Both the position numbers and the translations under genes were made by a program. Of a DNA stretch of 36,672 nucleotides, positions 8,305 through 16,431 are shown piece after piece. Source of the stretch: a virus; IMG/VR virus record IMGVR_UViG_3300033233_000099, positions 1-36,672 of that record. The stretch is one strand, 5' to 3'. Position 1 is the first letter of the stretch. The number at the start of each line of letters is the position of its first letter. Below the pieces are notes generated by a model. That model saw only the letters and a list, made by a program, of their open reading frames with translations, was not told the DNA's origin and did not search any database.

Positions 8305-8342
8305 TGCGAGTGAAGGCAGGAGCACCGGTCCCCTTACTCGCA
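8305..8342 (+). promoter_or_regulatory. Hairpin in the major capsid gene leader
   Basis: TGCGAGT at 8305-8311 pairs with ACTCGCA at 8336-8342, and AAG at 8313-8315 with CTT at 8333-8335, leaving one bulged G. The stem ends right at the capsid ribosome binding site (GGGAGA at 8343-8348). A competing hairpin is CCTGCC at 8295-8300 with GGCAGG at 8315-8320. Together they suggest an mRNA stabilising or processing element before the most strongly expressed gene. The function is inferred. Confidence 0.4.
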
Positions 8343-8355
8343 GGGAGAACCACAC

Positions 8356-9801
8356 ATGGCCATGAACGCCCCGACCGGGGTGACCGCCGAGACGCTCGCG
8401 GCGGTTGCCGCGGCCCTCGCGTCCCCCGGCGCGGTGACGGCGTCGGACGCCGTCCTCGCCAAGGCATCCACCCAGGGCATCAGCACCACGACCGGGCTCA
8501 CCGGCTATCTCCTGGAGGGGCCGGCGAAGAACCTCTTCCCGGTCCTCTCGCCGCTCCGCAACCGCTTCACGCGTCATCCCGCGCCGATCGGCGCGACGGC
8601 GGTCAACTGGAAGGCGATCACCGCGATCAACGCGGCCAAGGTCAAGGCCGGTGTCGGCGAAGGCCTCCGGAACTCGGTCGTCACGACGACCGAGGTCGAC
8701 AAGAGCGCGACGTTCAAGGACTTCGGCCTCGACGACAAGGTCACGTTCCGCGCGATCGACGCCGGGCGCGGGTTCGAGGACGTCCGGGCCATGAGCACCG
8801 CGAACCTGCTGTCCGCGGTCATGGTCGAGGAGGAGAAGCTCATCCTCGGCGGCAACACGAGCGCGATCGGCGCGCCGGCGAGCACGACCCACGTGGACAC
8901 CGCCACGGCGGGCTCCCTCACGGCCGCCACGACCTATGACTACGCCGTGAGCGCGCTCACGCTCTACGGCTACCTCAACGGCGCGACCGGGCGCGGCGCT
9001 GCCGATGCGCCCGATGAGAGCGGGCCGCGAACCGGCTCGCACACGACCGGCGCGGGCAAGACCGCGTTCGCGATCACCTGGCCGGCCGTCCGTGGCGCGG
9101 TCGCCTACAACGTCTACATCGGCACCTCGGGCGGCACGAAGTACTACGTCGCCACCACGACCGTACCGACCTACGAGTTCACCGCCCTGGTCGGATCCGG
9201 CAACACCGTGAACTCGGCCGACCAGACGGCCGACGCGCTGTCCTTCGATGGGGTGATCCCCCAGATCAGCGCCTCGGGCGCCGGCGCGTACTGGAAGGAC
9301 CTCGCGGCGGCGACGCTCACCGGCGACAACGCCGGAGGGATCGTCGAGATCGACGCGATGCTCCAGACCCTGTGGGACAACAGCCGGATCAGCCCCACGA
9401 TCCTGACGGTCAACAGCCAGCAGGCGAAGGACATGCTCGCCAAGGTCGCTGCCAACGGCTCGACGACCACGCTCCGCCTCACGGCCGCGGTCGATGCAAG
9501 CGGGGTCATCCGAGGCGGCCTGCGCCTGGGGAGCTACCTCAACAAGTTCACTGGGTCGGACGTCGAGGTCTTCACCCACCCCTACCAGGCCCCGGGCACG
9601 ATCCTCGCGCTCTCCGAGCACCTCCCCTACCCGAACAACAACGTCCCGAACCCCTTCGAGCTCGAGGTCCTGCGGGAGTACACCCAGTATGACTGGGCGC
9701 TCGTCGCGCGCCAGTACGAGTTCGGCGTCTACGCCACCGAGTGCCTGAAGGTCTACTTCCCCGCTGGTTGCGGGGTGATCACCGGAATCAAGGCCGGCTG
9801 A
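8356..9801 (+). CDS. Major capsid protein (HK97 fold) with an Ig/Fn3-like insertion
   Basis: 481 aa. The N-terminal ~165 residues (helical arm, then FPVLSPLRNRFTRHPAPIG and VNWKAI) and the C-terminal ~185 residues (LQTLWDNS, TILTVNSQQ, VEVFTHPYQ, EYTQYDWALVARQYEFGVY) form a split HK97-type capsid protein. Residues about 180-290 are different: Thr-rich TATTYDYAVSALT, WPAVRGAVAYNVYIGT and TVPTYEFTALV are strand patterns of a fibronectin type III or similar beta-sandwich domain, probably displayed on the capsid outside. Expression is set off by its own leader hairpin and a strong hairpin after the stop. It follows the protease-scaffold gene, as expected. Confidence 0.85.
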   Translation: MAMNAPTGVTAETLAAVAAALASPGAVTASDAVLAKASTQGISTTTGLTGYLLEGPAKNLFPVLSPLRNRFTRHPAPIGATAVNWKAITAINAAKVKAGVGEGLRNSVVTTTEVDKSATFKDFGLDDKVTFRAIDAGRGFEDVRAMSTANLLSAVMVEEEKLILGGNTSAIGAPASTTHVDTATAGSLTAATTYDYAVSALTLYGYLNGATGRGAADAPDESGPRTGSHTTGAGKTAFAITWPAVRGAVAYNVYIGTSGGTKYYVATTTVPTYEFTALVGSGNTVNSADQTADALSFDGVIPQISASGAGAYWKDLAAATLTGDNAGGIVEIDAMLQTLWDNSRISPTILTVNSQQAKDMLAKVAANGSTTTLRLTAAVDASGVIRGGLRLGSYLNKFTGSDVEVFTHPYQAPGTILALSEHLPYPNNNVPNPFELEVLREYTQYDWALVARQYEFGVYATECLKVYFPAGCGVITGIKAG

Positions 9802-9813
9802 GTCGGCTGACCA

Positions 9814-9837
9814 GGGGCCGGCCGCGTGGCCGGCCCC
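9814..9837 (+). terminator. Perfect 10-bp hairpin after the major capsid gene
   Basis: GGGGCCGGCC at 9814-9823 pairs perfectly with GGCCGGCCCC at 9828-9837 around a GCGT loop, 12 nt after the capsid stop. No T-run follows, so it is either an attenuating terminator of a kind tolerated in high-GC hosts or a 3' stabiliser of capsid mRNA. Downstream late genes must still be transcribed, so partial read-through is likely. Confidence 0.6.
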
Positions 9838-9858
9838 CAAGCCTGAAAGGAGCAACCG

Positions 9859-10239
9859 ATGGCCGAGCTGATCGCCCTGCGCTACGTCGGCGAGGGCGCG
9901 TTCCGCCCGAGCCTGCCAGCTCGGGATCTCGACCAGGCCGACATCGCCACGACCGCTGGTGCGCAGAAGCGCAGTGTCGAGGAGCTCGTCGCCGAGGCGC
10001 TCGGTTCCGGGCTCTACCAGGGCGTCTACGCCGAGCCCATCGCGGTGGGAGCCGCCTGGGAGGGGATGACGAAAGCCCAGCTCCTCGCCTTCGCGGCCGA
10101 GCACGGTGTCGAGGTCGATCCGAAGGCCACGAACGCGGTCATCCGCGCCGCTCTGCTCGCCGCGGCCGAGACCGCGACGACCGTCGCATCGGCAACGCCG
10201 GCGGACGAGGCCGCGACGGACGAGGTCCCGACCGCATAG
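9859..10239 (+). CDS. Small head protein with SAP/HeH-like C-terminal helix pair
   Basis: 126 aa with an AAAGGAG ribosome binding site. The first ~50 residues include a short pattern (FRPSLPARDL, then ALGSGLY) that recurs in the 69-aa protein starting at 12264. Residues about 75-100 (MTKAQLLAFAAEHGVEVDPK) have the helix-extended-helix look of SAP or LEM-like motifs, known in other phage head proteins. The C-terminus is Ala/Thr-rich. Its position after the capsid gene suggests a head completion or decoration role. The exact role is unknown. Confidence 0.6.
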   Translation: MAELIALRYVGEGAFRPSLPARDLDQADIATTAGAQKRSVEELVAEALGSGLYQGVYAEPIAVGAAWEGMTKAQLLAFAAEHGVEVDPKATNAVIRAALLAAAETATTVASATPADEAATDEVPTA

Positions 10240-10241
10240 CC

Positions 10242-11186
10242 ATGACCAACGCGTACTGCACCCTCGCGGACATTCGCTCCCGCCTGGCGGGCGTCGGGCA
10301 GAACATCGGCCCGCAGTACGACCAGGTGATCGCGGACAAGATTCTCGAGGTCTCCGCGGATCTCGATCGCCAGGTCGCGCAGGCGCGCGGGATCAGCGGT
10401 GCCTGGTCGTTCCTCGCGGACTCGCAGTACGCCTCCTGGATCGTCACCCTCTCCGCCATCACCGCCCCGACCGGCGGGACCTTCACACTCACGCACGCCG
10501 GTCAGACCACCGCGGCGATCGCCTACAACGCGGCGGCCTCGGCGGTCCAGTCCGCCCTCGAGGCGCTCACCTCGATCGGGGCCGGAAACGTCGTCGTCGC
10601 GGGCGCCGCCGGCGGCCCGTACAACGTCACCTGCGCCGGCACGAAGACGGGCCCCCAGACCGCACTCACGGGCACCTCGGCCCTCACTGGACCGGCGACG
10701 TCGATCACGATCACGGTGCAGACCCAGATCGAGGCCGTCGCTGCCTCACCCTCGGAGCGGCTGTTCGCCGCACCGGCCGGCGGCCGGCGGCTCCTGCCGA
10801 TCGACGACTGCGTCTCGATCGCGGCCGTGAAGATCTACAGCTCTCCTGGCGTTCTCTCGCGGACGCTCGTGGCCACGACCGACTACCTGCCATGGCCGCT
10901 CCGGGGCAGCCCGATCACCGGTCTCCTCTGGCCAACGGGTGCCTGGCCAGAGCTGCCCTGGCTGATCGGGGTCTCCTCGCGCTGGGGGTACGGGACGGCT
11001 GTCCCGTTCGATGTCCGGGAGGCCACCGCGATCGAGGTGATCCGCAGCTACCTCGGCGACAAGGCGGGCAACGACGACCGGCTCGGGATGACACCCTTCG
11101 GCGCGATCATCACCGCCAAGGCCTTCACCTCGAAGCTGCATCAGCTCGTCAGCGACTACTCGATGGGTGCGGGGATGCTGCGATGA
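10242..11186 (+). CDS. Head-tail connector (adaptor) with a beta-rich insertion
   Basis: 314 aa, starting 2 nt after the previous stop. The first ~70 residues (TLADIRSRLAG, VIADKILEVSADLDRQV) and the C-terminal part (ISSRWGYGTAVP-like region, then ATAIEVIRSYLGDKAG) look like a gp6/gp15-type adaptor. Between them, residues about 71-163 are a Thr/Ala/Gly-rich beta domain (GGTFTLTHAGQTT, GPYNVTCAGT, SITITVQT) not needed for the connector fold. The insertion resembles surface-exposed beta modules of virion proteins. It acts at the neck, below the portal. Confidence 0.65.
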   Translation: MTNAYCTLADIRSRLAGVGQNIGPQYDQVIADKILEVSADLDRQVAQARGISGAWSFLADSQYASWIVTLSAITAPTGGTFTLTHAGQTTAAIAYNAAASAVQSALEALTSIGAGNVVVAGAAGGPYNVTCAGTKTGPQTALTGTSALTGPATSITITVQTQIEAVAASPSERLFAAPAGGRRLLPIDDCVSIAAVKIYSSPGVLSRTLVATTDYLPWPLRGSPITGLLWPTGAWPELPWLIGVSSRWGYGTAVPFDVREATAIEVIRSYLGDKAGNDDRLGMTPFGAIITAKAFTSKLHQLVSDYSMGAGMLR

Positions 11187-11779
11187 GCGACACAATCGAG
11201 GTGATCGGGCTCGCCCGCGCCACCGCGCTCTTCGACTCGGCGCGCGTCGGCCGCCAGTTCGGCACCGGGCTCTACCGCGCCGGCCAGGAGGTCGCCGGTG
11301 CGATGGCGCGCTCAGCGAAGGCACACCACGACACCGGACGGCTCGAACAGCAGATCCATGCCCAGCCATTCGGCGAGGGGTTCGCGACCGAGGTCCACGT
11401 CGGGATCAGCACCGGCCTCGCGCCCGAGGGCCGGCCGCTCGCCTTCGGCTGGAAGAGCACGAGCGGCAAGCAGCCTCCGACCCAGGCGATCGCCGAGTGG
11501 CTGAGTCGCCATCCTGGGGCCGCCAGTGGCCTCACGAACCGGGCTGGTAAGGCGCTCGTCTTCCGCACTGCCGCGGGCTTCGTCCGCCGCCGCGGGACGG
11601 TCGCCGAGGTCACGGGGGAGTCGGCGCTCCGAAGCCGGGCCTTCCTGATCGCCCGGGCGATCGGCCGCCGGGGCTACAGCTTCGGGCGCCACGACTGGTT
11701 CCACATCGGGATCGACGAGGCGCGCCCGAAGCTCGCCGCGATCGTGCGCAGCTACCTGACAGGGCAGGCCGAGCGATGA
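11183..11779 (+). CDS. Neck / head closure protein (HK97 gp10-like)
   Basis: 198 aa, ATGA overlap with the connector. The N-terminal helix is followed by KAHHDTGRLEQQI and HVGISTG segments, typical of HK97 gp10-type head-tail joining proteins, with a polar basic tail. It lies between the adaptor and a tail completion candidate, the usual place. The assignment rests mainly on position and these short patterns. Confidence 0.55.
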   Translation: MSDTIEVIGLARATALFDSARVGRQFGTGLYRAGQEVAGAMARSAKAHHDTGRLEQQIHAQPFGEGFATEVHVGISTGLAPEGRPLAFGWKSTSGKQPPTQAIAEWLSRHPGAASGLTNRAGKALVFRTAAGFVRRRGTVAEVTGESALRSRAFLIARAIGRRGYSFGRHDWFHIGIDEARPKLAAIVRSYLTGQAER

Positions 11780-12252
11780 GCAGTACGAGCTCTCGGCTCG
11801 CCGAGATCGTCGACCAGACTGCGGCGATCGCCGCCGGCATCGCCGGCGTCAGCGCCGTCTGGGGCGTCGGCTCCGGGCTCGTGTCGGACCCGCTCCGGCC
11901 CGGATTGATGATCGAGCCTGCGCAGGCCTCGCCGGTTGGCGAGATGGTCCACGTCAGCGACCTGCCCGATACCGGGCGGATCGACTACGCCGCGATGACC
12001 GGGGTGGTCGAGGTCACCTGGGTGATCCCGATGCGCCTCTTCCTGCCACGCAACGACCTCGCCAACTTCCGACGGCGCTCGGCACCGATGTACGCCGCCT
12101 ACATCAGCGCCTTCGCTGCCCACCAAAGCCTCGGCGGCCTCGCCCGAAACCTCGGCCAACTGACATTCGCCACGCTCAGCAACGACGACTGGGCGTGGAT
12201 CGAGATGAAGCTCACGGTCGTCGAACGACTCAACCTTGCCACCGGCGCATAG
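11776..12252 (+). CDS. Tail completion / terminator-like protein
   Basis: 158 aa, overlapping the previous gene. A first helix (RLAEIVDQTAAIAAGI) precedes a mixed alpha/beta body with VVEVTWVIPMRLFLP and a C-terminal strand LTVVERLNL. Size, order and alpha/beta pattern fit siphophage tail terminators such as gpU, which cap the tail tube at the head-proximal end. No unique motif is visible. Confidence 0.5.
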   Translation: MSSTSSRLAEIVDQTAAIAAGIAGVSAVWGVGSGLVSDPLRPGLMIEPAQASPVGEMVHVSDLPDTGRIDYAAMTGVVEVTWVIPMRLFLPRNDLANFRRRSAPMYAAYISAFAAHQSLGGLARNLGQLTFATLSNDDWAWIEMKLTVVERLNLATGA

Positions 12253-12263
12253 GAGGCTGGCCC

Positions 12264-12473
12264 ATGTCGCAACTGCACTACACGGCCACGGACGGGCGGT
12301 TCCTCAACGGGGTCCCGGCCGCCGACTTCGAGACCGACGACCCCGACGTCATCGCGGTGTGCCTCGCGTCCGGACTCTACGAACGCGCGGACGCGAAGCC
12401 GAAGCGGGCGGCCACCCCCGCGCCAGAGACTCCGGCGGCTGCGCCGGTGACGGAGGACCCGAACAATGCCTGA
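12264..12473 (+). CDS. Small virion-region protein, partial paralogue of the 9859 gene
   Basis: 69 aa with an AGGAGG ribosome binding site. The FLNGVPAADF and LASGLYERA segments parallel the N-terminal part of the 126-aa protein at 9859-10239, followed by a disordered Ala/Pro/Thr-rich tail. It overlaps the major tail protein gene by 8 nt. Function unknown. Confidence 0.55.
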   Translation: MSQLHYTATDGRFLNGVPAADFETDDPDVIAVCLASGLYERADAKPKRAATPAPETPAAAPVTEDPNNA

Positions 12474-13446
12474 CGGGCTGATCGCCCTTACCGGCTGGCA
12501 GGCCGGGCTCGAAACGACCCGGGGGACGCTCGTCGCGGCGACCCGGATCCAGCCGATGACCGCGACGATGCGCTACATCATCGACCGCTACGCTCCCCAG
12601 GAGGACCGGAACAGCTTCGAGGACTTCTACCGCTCGGCCCAGACGAAGGCGCACGTCGAGATCAACGGCGCCGTCGCCTGGGCGACGTTCGAGGACGCGC
12701 CCTGGTTCGCCCAGCTCTTCGTCAAGGGCGGGGTCAGCGGCGTCCTGTCCAACACGACCGTCTACACGTACACGTTCGTCCCGACGCCGGCGGCCGACGA
12801 CCTCAAGACCGCGACGCTCGAAGGGTTTACTGACACCGCGGCCTGGGCGGTTCCGTTCACCGTGGGCAAGAAGCTCGAGGTCACCTACCAGCGTGGCCAG
12901 CCGGTCCAGTTCAACATGGACTTCTGGGGCCAGCGGATGGTTAGCCAGGCGAAGACGCCCGCGCTCAGCCAGCGGCCGACCGAGGACATCACCGACGGCC
13001 TCACGACCGCCTACATCGACACCGCCACGATCGGCACGACGGTCGCGGCGAACGTCCTCGACGGGAAGCTCACGCTCGACAACGCGTGGGAGCCGATCTA
13101 CCCGCTCAACGGGACGCAGTACCCCTCCAAGTTCATCCGCAACCGCCGCCACATCGTCGGCGAGGTGACGATCGAGTTCGACACGACGACCGAGTACGAC
13201 GCGTTCGTCGCCGGGACGGCCCGGAAGATGCGCCTGAAGTCGGTCGGCACGACGATCGCCGGATCGAGCCCGGCGACCCCGAAGTCGATGACCTGGGACT
13301 TCTATACGGCCGGCTGGGACACCTACGACTTCGGCCGCCAGGGCGGCATCTGGACGGCGAAGCTCGCCGGTCGCTCGACCTACGACTCGACGGCCGGGTC
13401 GTCCTGGTCGCTCGTCTGCGTCAACGACCTCTCGACGCTGCCGTGA
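12466..13446 (+). CDS. Major tail protein (tail tube)
   Basis: 326 aa. The N-terminal pattern (LTGWQAGLETTRGTLVAATRIQP) is typical of siphophage tube proteins. It is followed by strand-rich sequence with Thr and aromatic repeats and VTIEFDTTTEYDAF. Its placement directly before the G/GT frameshift pair and the tape measure is the classic order. It polymerises into the hollow tail tube. Confidence 0.75.
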   Translation: MPDGLIALTGWQAGLETTRGTLVAATRIQPMTATMRYIIDRYAPQEDRNSFEDFYRSAQTKAHVEINGAVAWATFEDAPWFAQLFVKGGVSGVLSNTTVYTYTFVPTPAADDLKTATLEGFTDTAAWAVPFTVGKKLEVTYQRGQPVQFNMDFWGQRMVSQAKTPALSQRPTEDITDGLTTAYIDTATIGTTVAANVLDGKLTLDNAWEPIYPLNGTQYPSKFIRNRRHIVGEVTIEFDTTTEYDAFVAGTARKMRLKSVGTTIAGSSPATPKSMTWDFYTAGWDTYDFGRQGGIWTAKLAGRSTYDSTAGSSWSLVCVNDLSTLP

Positions 13447-13925
13447 GCGAGCTCGTCGTCGTCGAGCTCCCCTCCGGCGGCCGTGCCTGGTGCCGGACAA
13501 AGCTCGGTCATGGGCGGGCGAAGATCGTCCGGCGGGCGTTCCGCCGGACGATCCCCTCGGGTGCCCTCGATGCGATCCTCGCCGCCCGCGCGGCGCAGTC
13601 GTCGGATGGCACCGCACCGTCGCAGATCCGCCTCGACACGCCGGACCTGATCGCGGCGGCCGACGCCCTCGAGGATTACGAGGCGGTCCTCATCCGCGAG
13701 GTCGTCGTGCGCTGGCAGGACGTCTTCGCGGCCGACGACCCGACCCGTGCGCTCGCCTTCCCCGACGACATCGAGGAGCTCGACGAGGCCGACTTCGAGG
13801 CGCTCTTCACGGGCGCGTCGGCCGCCTACGAGGGGGGCCGGGCAAACCCTCCGAATGGGAGGCCGACATCTTCCGGCTCGTCAGCTCCGGAGTCGCCCTC
13901 CCCGACCACGCCCCTGACGACCTGA
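13443..13925 (+). CDS. Tail assembly chaperone G
   Basis: 160 aa, GTG start inside a GTGA overlap with the tube gene. The first ~130 residues are helical with an acidic end (DDIEELDEADFEALFTG), matching G-type chaperones that coat the tape measure during tail assembly. After the slippery site the zero frame gives a low-complexity Pro/Ser/Thr tail of 28 residues. The main functional partner is the longer GT product made by -1 frameshifting. Confidence 0.75.
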   Translation: MSELVVVELPSGGRAWCRTKLGHGRAKIVRRAFRRTIPSGALDAILAARAAQSSDGTAPSQIRLDTPDLIAAADALEDYEAVLIREVVVRWQDVFAADDPTRALAFPDDIEELDEADFEALFTGASAAYEGGRANPPNGRPTSSGSSAPESPSPTTPLTT

Positions 13926-14071
13926 AGGATGCGTGGCTGATGCTGAAGTTCGGCTGGCAGCCCGCCTCGTACCGGGATCTCGACGAGATGCCCGAGCCGG
14001 TCCTCGACTACATCGACGCGATCCAGGGCAAACGCGCTGAGATCGCCCGGATCGAGAAGGGGCGTTCGTAG
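13443..14071 (+). CDS. Tail assembly chaperone GT (-1 frameshift fusion)
   Basis: Predicted 209 aa: 132 residues of G up to the GGC codon at 13836-13838, then 77 residues from 13838 in the -1 frame. The T part reads EADIFRLVSSGV, AWLMLKFGW and YIDAIQGK, a compact helical segment with full GC-rich third positions, whereas the zero frame there looks non-coding. The T part has no convincing start codon of its own near the junction. In lambda and many siphophages the G and GT ratio controls tail assembly. The stop TAG overlaps the GTG of the tape measure gene. Confidence 0.75.
13832..13862 (+). promoter_or_regulatory. Programmed -1 frameshift signal GGGGGGC with hairpin
   Basis: G GGG GGC at 13832-13838 is in X XXY YYZ phase of the G frame (GAG GGG GGC). 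A 9-nt spacer is followed by a 5-bp stem: CCTCC at 13848-13852 with GGAGG at 13858-13862 around GAATG. Continuing in the -1 frame gives the expected T domain. Confidence 0.75.
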
Positions 14072-16431
14072 TGTCGAACGAGGTCCTCGAGCTGATCCTC
14101 CGGGCGCGCGATGAGGCGTCGGCCGGGCTGCGCAACGTCCAGGCCCAGCTCACCGGGATCGCCGAGAAGGCGCGCCTGGGCGAGCGGGCAATGGGCGCGC
14201 TCCACAACGTCCTCACCGGCATCGGCCAGGGCCTCGGGATCGCCGCCTTCTTCAAGTTCGAGGAGGTGATCAGCCGGCTCACGAGCGCGATCCCGGACCT
14301 GATCGGGCAAGGGATGCGTTTCGGAGAGACGGTCCACAACCTGACCGAGATGACCGGGGCCTCGGCCGAAGAGGCGAGCCGGCTCCTGGGAACGCTCGAG
14401 TTCCTCGGCGTGAGCACCGAGGCGCTCGGGATGAGGATGGGGATCCTCAGTCGGAACGTGATCGAGAACGAGGACCTCCTGCGCAAGCTCGGGATCAGCA
14501 TCCGCGACAGCAACGGCCACTTCCTCAACCAGATCGAGATCATGTACCGCCTGCAGGCGGGGCTCTCCGGCGTCCAGGACGGCACCGCGAAGCTGCGAAT
14601 CGAGCAGGCGATCTTCGGCCGCCGGGCCGCGGACATGGCCGAGTTCTTCAATCTGACCGCGACCCAGGCGAAGCTCCTGCGCGCCGAGATGGACCGGCTC
14701 GGGATCACGATGTCCGAGGATGCGACCGCCCAGGCCGAGGCGGCCCGCAAGGAGTTCAACCTGCTCGGCCTTGCCGTCCAGGGCGTCGCAAACCGGCTGA
14801 TCAGCGACGTCGCACCGGCGCTTATCGGTGCCGTCGACGCGATCGCGCGCTGGGTCAGCGAGAACGGCAAGGCGATCGCCGCGTTCGCGGCCAACGTCGT
14901 CAACTTCGTCCTCGGGATGATCACCGCCCTCACCGGCGCCTCGTTCGCGACCGTGACGTTCACGACCGCGCTCGGGCGGATCCCGACGCTCGCCAACGAC
15001 GCCCGCACGAACGTCGATGGCCTGACCGGCGCGACGAGCGCGAACACCGATGCGATCGATCGCAACATCGCCCGGATCGAGAAGCAGATCCAGGCGATCG
15101 AGGCGCGCGACCGAGCCCAGCAGCGGAGCTTCGAGCGCGCGATGAGCCGGCTCCAGGACGAACTCACCAGCCAGCTCGATGCGATCGACGCGGCCGAGAA
15201 GGCACAGTCCGACCTCGAGGCGCAGGCCCGCCTCACCCGGGAGCTGGCAGCGGCCGAGCGCGATCTCGTCGCCGCCCAGCGAAGCGGCGATCCGGCGGCG
15301 ATCGCCGAGGCCCGCCAGCGCGTCGCCGACATCGTCCAGCAGCAGCAGGACGCCCAGATGCGCGCCGCGGACGACGCCCGCCGGGCCCAGATCAGATCGG
15401 TCAAGGACTACGTCTCCGCGATCGAGCGAGCCGAGACCGAGTGGACATCGAAGAAGGGACTGCTCGAACAGCTCAAGAAGGACGAGGCGATCCTGAACAG
15501 CAAGATCGCCGCCGAGAAAGCGCGCGGCGATACGGTGGCGGTCGCCGACGACGAGATCCGCCTCGAGGCCGTGAAGACCGCCGAGGCCCGCGCCCAGGCG
15601 GCGATCCGGAATCAGACCCAGGAGGATGCCCTGGCCAAGGAGAAGTCGCGTCTCGAGGATCTCAAGAAGTCGATCGGGTCGGTCGGCGCCGTGATCAAGG
15701 GACTGATCGCGCCCTGGCTCGATGTCGGCAAGACGGTCGAGGCCACGACTGCCGCGGGCCGCAACGACATGCGCCACTTCGGCGAGTCGATCGATGGCCC
15801 GGGCGGCCTTGTCGGCTCGCTCGATGCCGCGCGAGCAGCCGGACTCAGGTTCGGTGCGGACATGCGCAAGACGTTCGAGGGGCTGATCGCGATGGTCGAG
15901 AAGCTCCAGGTCTCGATGCGCGACTTCGGGCGTGCGGCCGAGGCGATCATCGTGGGGATCACGACCAAGCTCGCCGGTCTACCGGGCTTCCTCGTGACCG
16001 GGCTCGCCGGTGACACTCCGACCCCCAAGGGGGCCGGGCAGAAGGACATCGACTTCCTGAAGCGCCAGCCGCCCAACGAGCCCTACGACTTCGCCCGGTT
16101 CGGGACGTATGGCGGGGTCCTCCACCAGGGGATGACGAACGCGCAGGCCGTCGAGGCGCTCGTGGCCGCCGGGTTCGGGTACATCACCCACCGGGCCGAG
16201 GGCGGCTGGGTCGGCCTCTACGGGCCCGAGCTCGTCCGCGCCGGCGAGCGCGGGCCCGAGCGGATCGTCCGCGCCGAGGACATGCCCCACGGCGGCAGGC
16301 TCGCCGGTGGCTTCTCGGGGACGATCAAGATCTACCTCGACGGTCGCGAGATCCGCGGCATGGTCAGCCGCATCCTCTTCGAGGAGGAGCGCGCCTATGC
16401 CGGGCCCGCCCGCGCCGGGTCGGCCTTCTGA
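14071..16431 (+). CDS. Tail tape measure protein
   Basis: 786 aa from a GTG overlapping the GT stop. Residues 1-60 are helical (ARDEASAGLRNVQAQL), with hydrophobic membrane-like helices around residues 50-80 and 265-300. A long charged coiled coil, rich in Gln, Ala and Glu, spans about 330-540. The C-terminus has the GGWVGLYGPELVRAGERGPE pattern commonly seen at tape measure ends. It sets tail length; at roughly 0.15 nm per residue this implies a tail near 118 nm, an estimate from a general rule. No lytic transglycosylase motif was found in it. Confidence 0.85.
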   Translation: MSNEVLELILRARDEASAGLRNVQAQLTGIAEKARLGERAMGALHNVLTGIGQGLGIAAFFKFEEVISRLTSAIPDLIGQGMRFGETVHNLTEMTGASAEEASRLLGTLEFLGVSTEALGMRMGILSRNVIENEDLLRKLGISIRDSNGHFLNQIEIMYRLQAGLSGVQDGTAKLRIEQAIFGRRAADMAEFFNLTATQAKLLRAEMDRLGITMSEDATAQAEAARKEFNLLGLAVQGVANRLISDVAPALIGAVDAIARWVSENGKAIAAFAANVVNFVLGMITALTGASFATVTFTTALGRIPTLANDARTNVDGLTGATSANTDAIDRNIARIEKQIQAIEARDRAQQRSFERAMSRLQDELTSQLDAIDAAEKAQSDLEAQARLTRELAAAERDLVAAQRSGDPAAIAEARQRVADIVQQQQDAQMRAADDARRAQIRSVKDYVSAIERAETEWTSKKGLLEQLKKDEAILNSKIAAEKARGDTVAVADDEIRLEAVKTAEARAQAAIRNQTQEDALAKEKSRLEDLKKSIGSVGAVIKGLIAPWLDVGKTVEATTAAGRNDMRHFGESIDGPGGLVGSLDAARAAGLRFGADMRKTFEGLIAMVEKLQVSMRDFGRAAEAIIVGITTKLAGLPGFLVTGLAGDTPTPKGAGQKDIDFLKRQPPNEPYDFARFGTYGGVLHQGMTNAQAVEALVAAGFGYITHRAEGGWVGLYGPELVRAGERGPERIVRAEDMPHGGRLAGGFSGTIKIYLDGREIRGMVSRILFEEERAYAGPARAGSAF

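Noticed and set aside
6519-10104. Very long minus-strand open frames (587 and 605 aa) across the protease and capsid genes
   Set aside because: They are antisense shadows of high-GC3 genes; composition is Arg/Gly/Asp-rich without motifs, and the + strand genes are recognisable.
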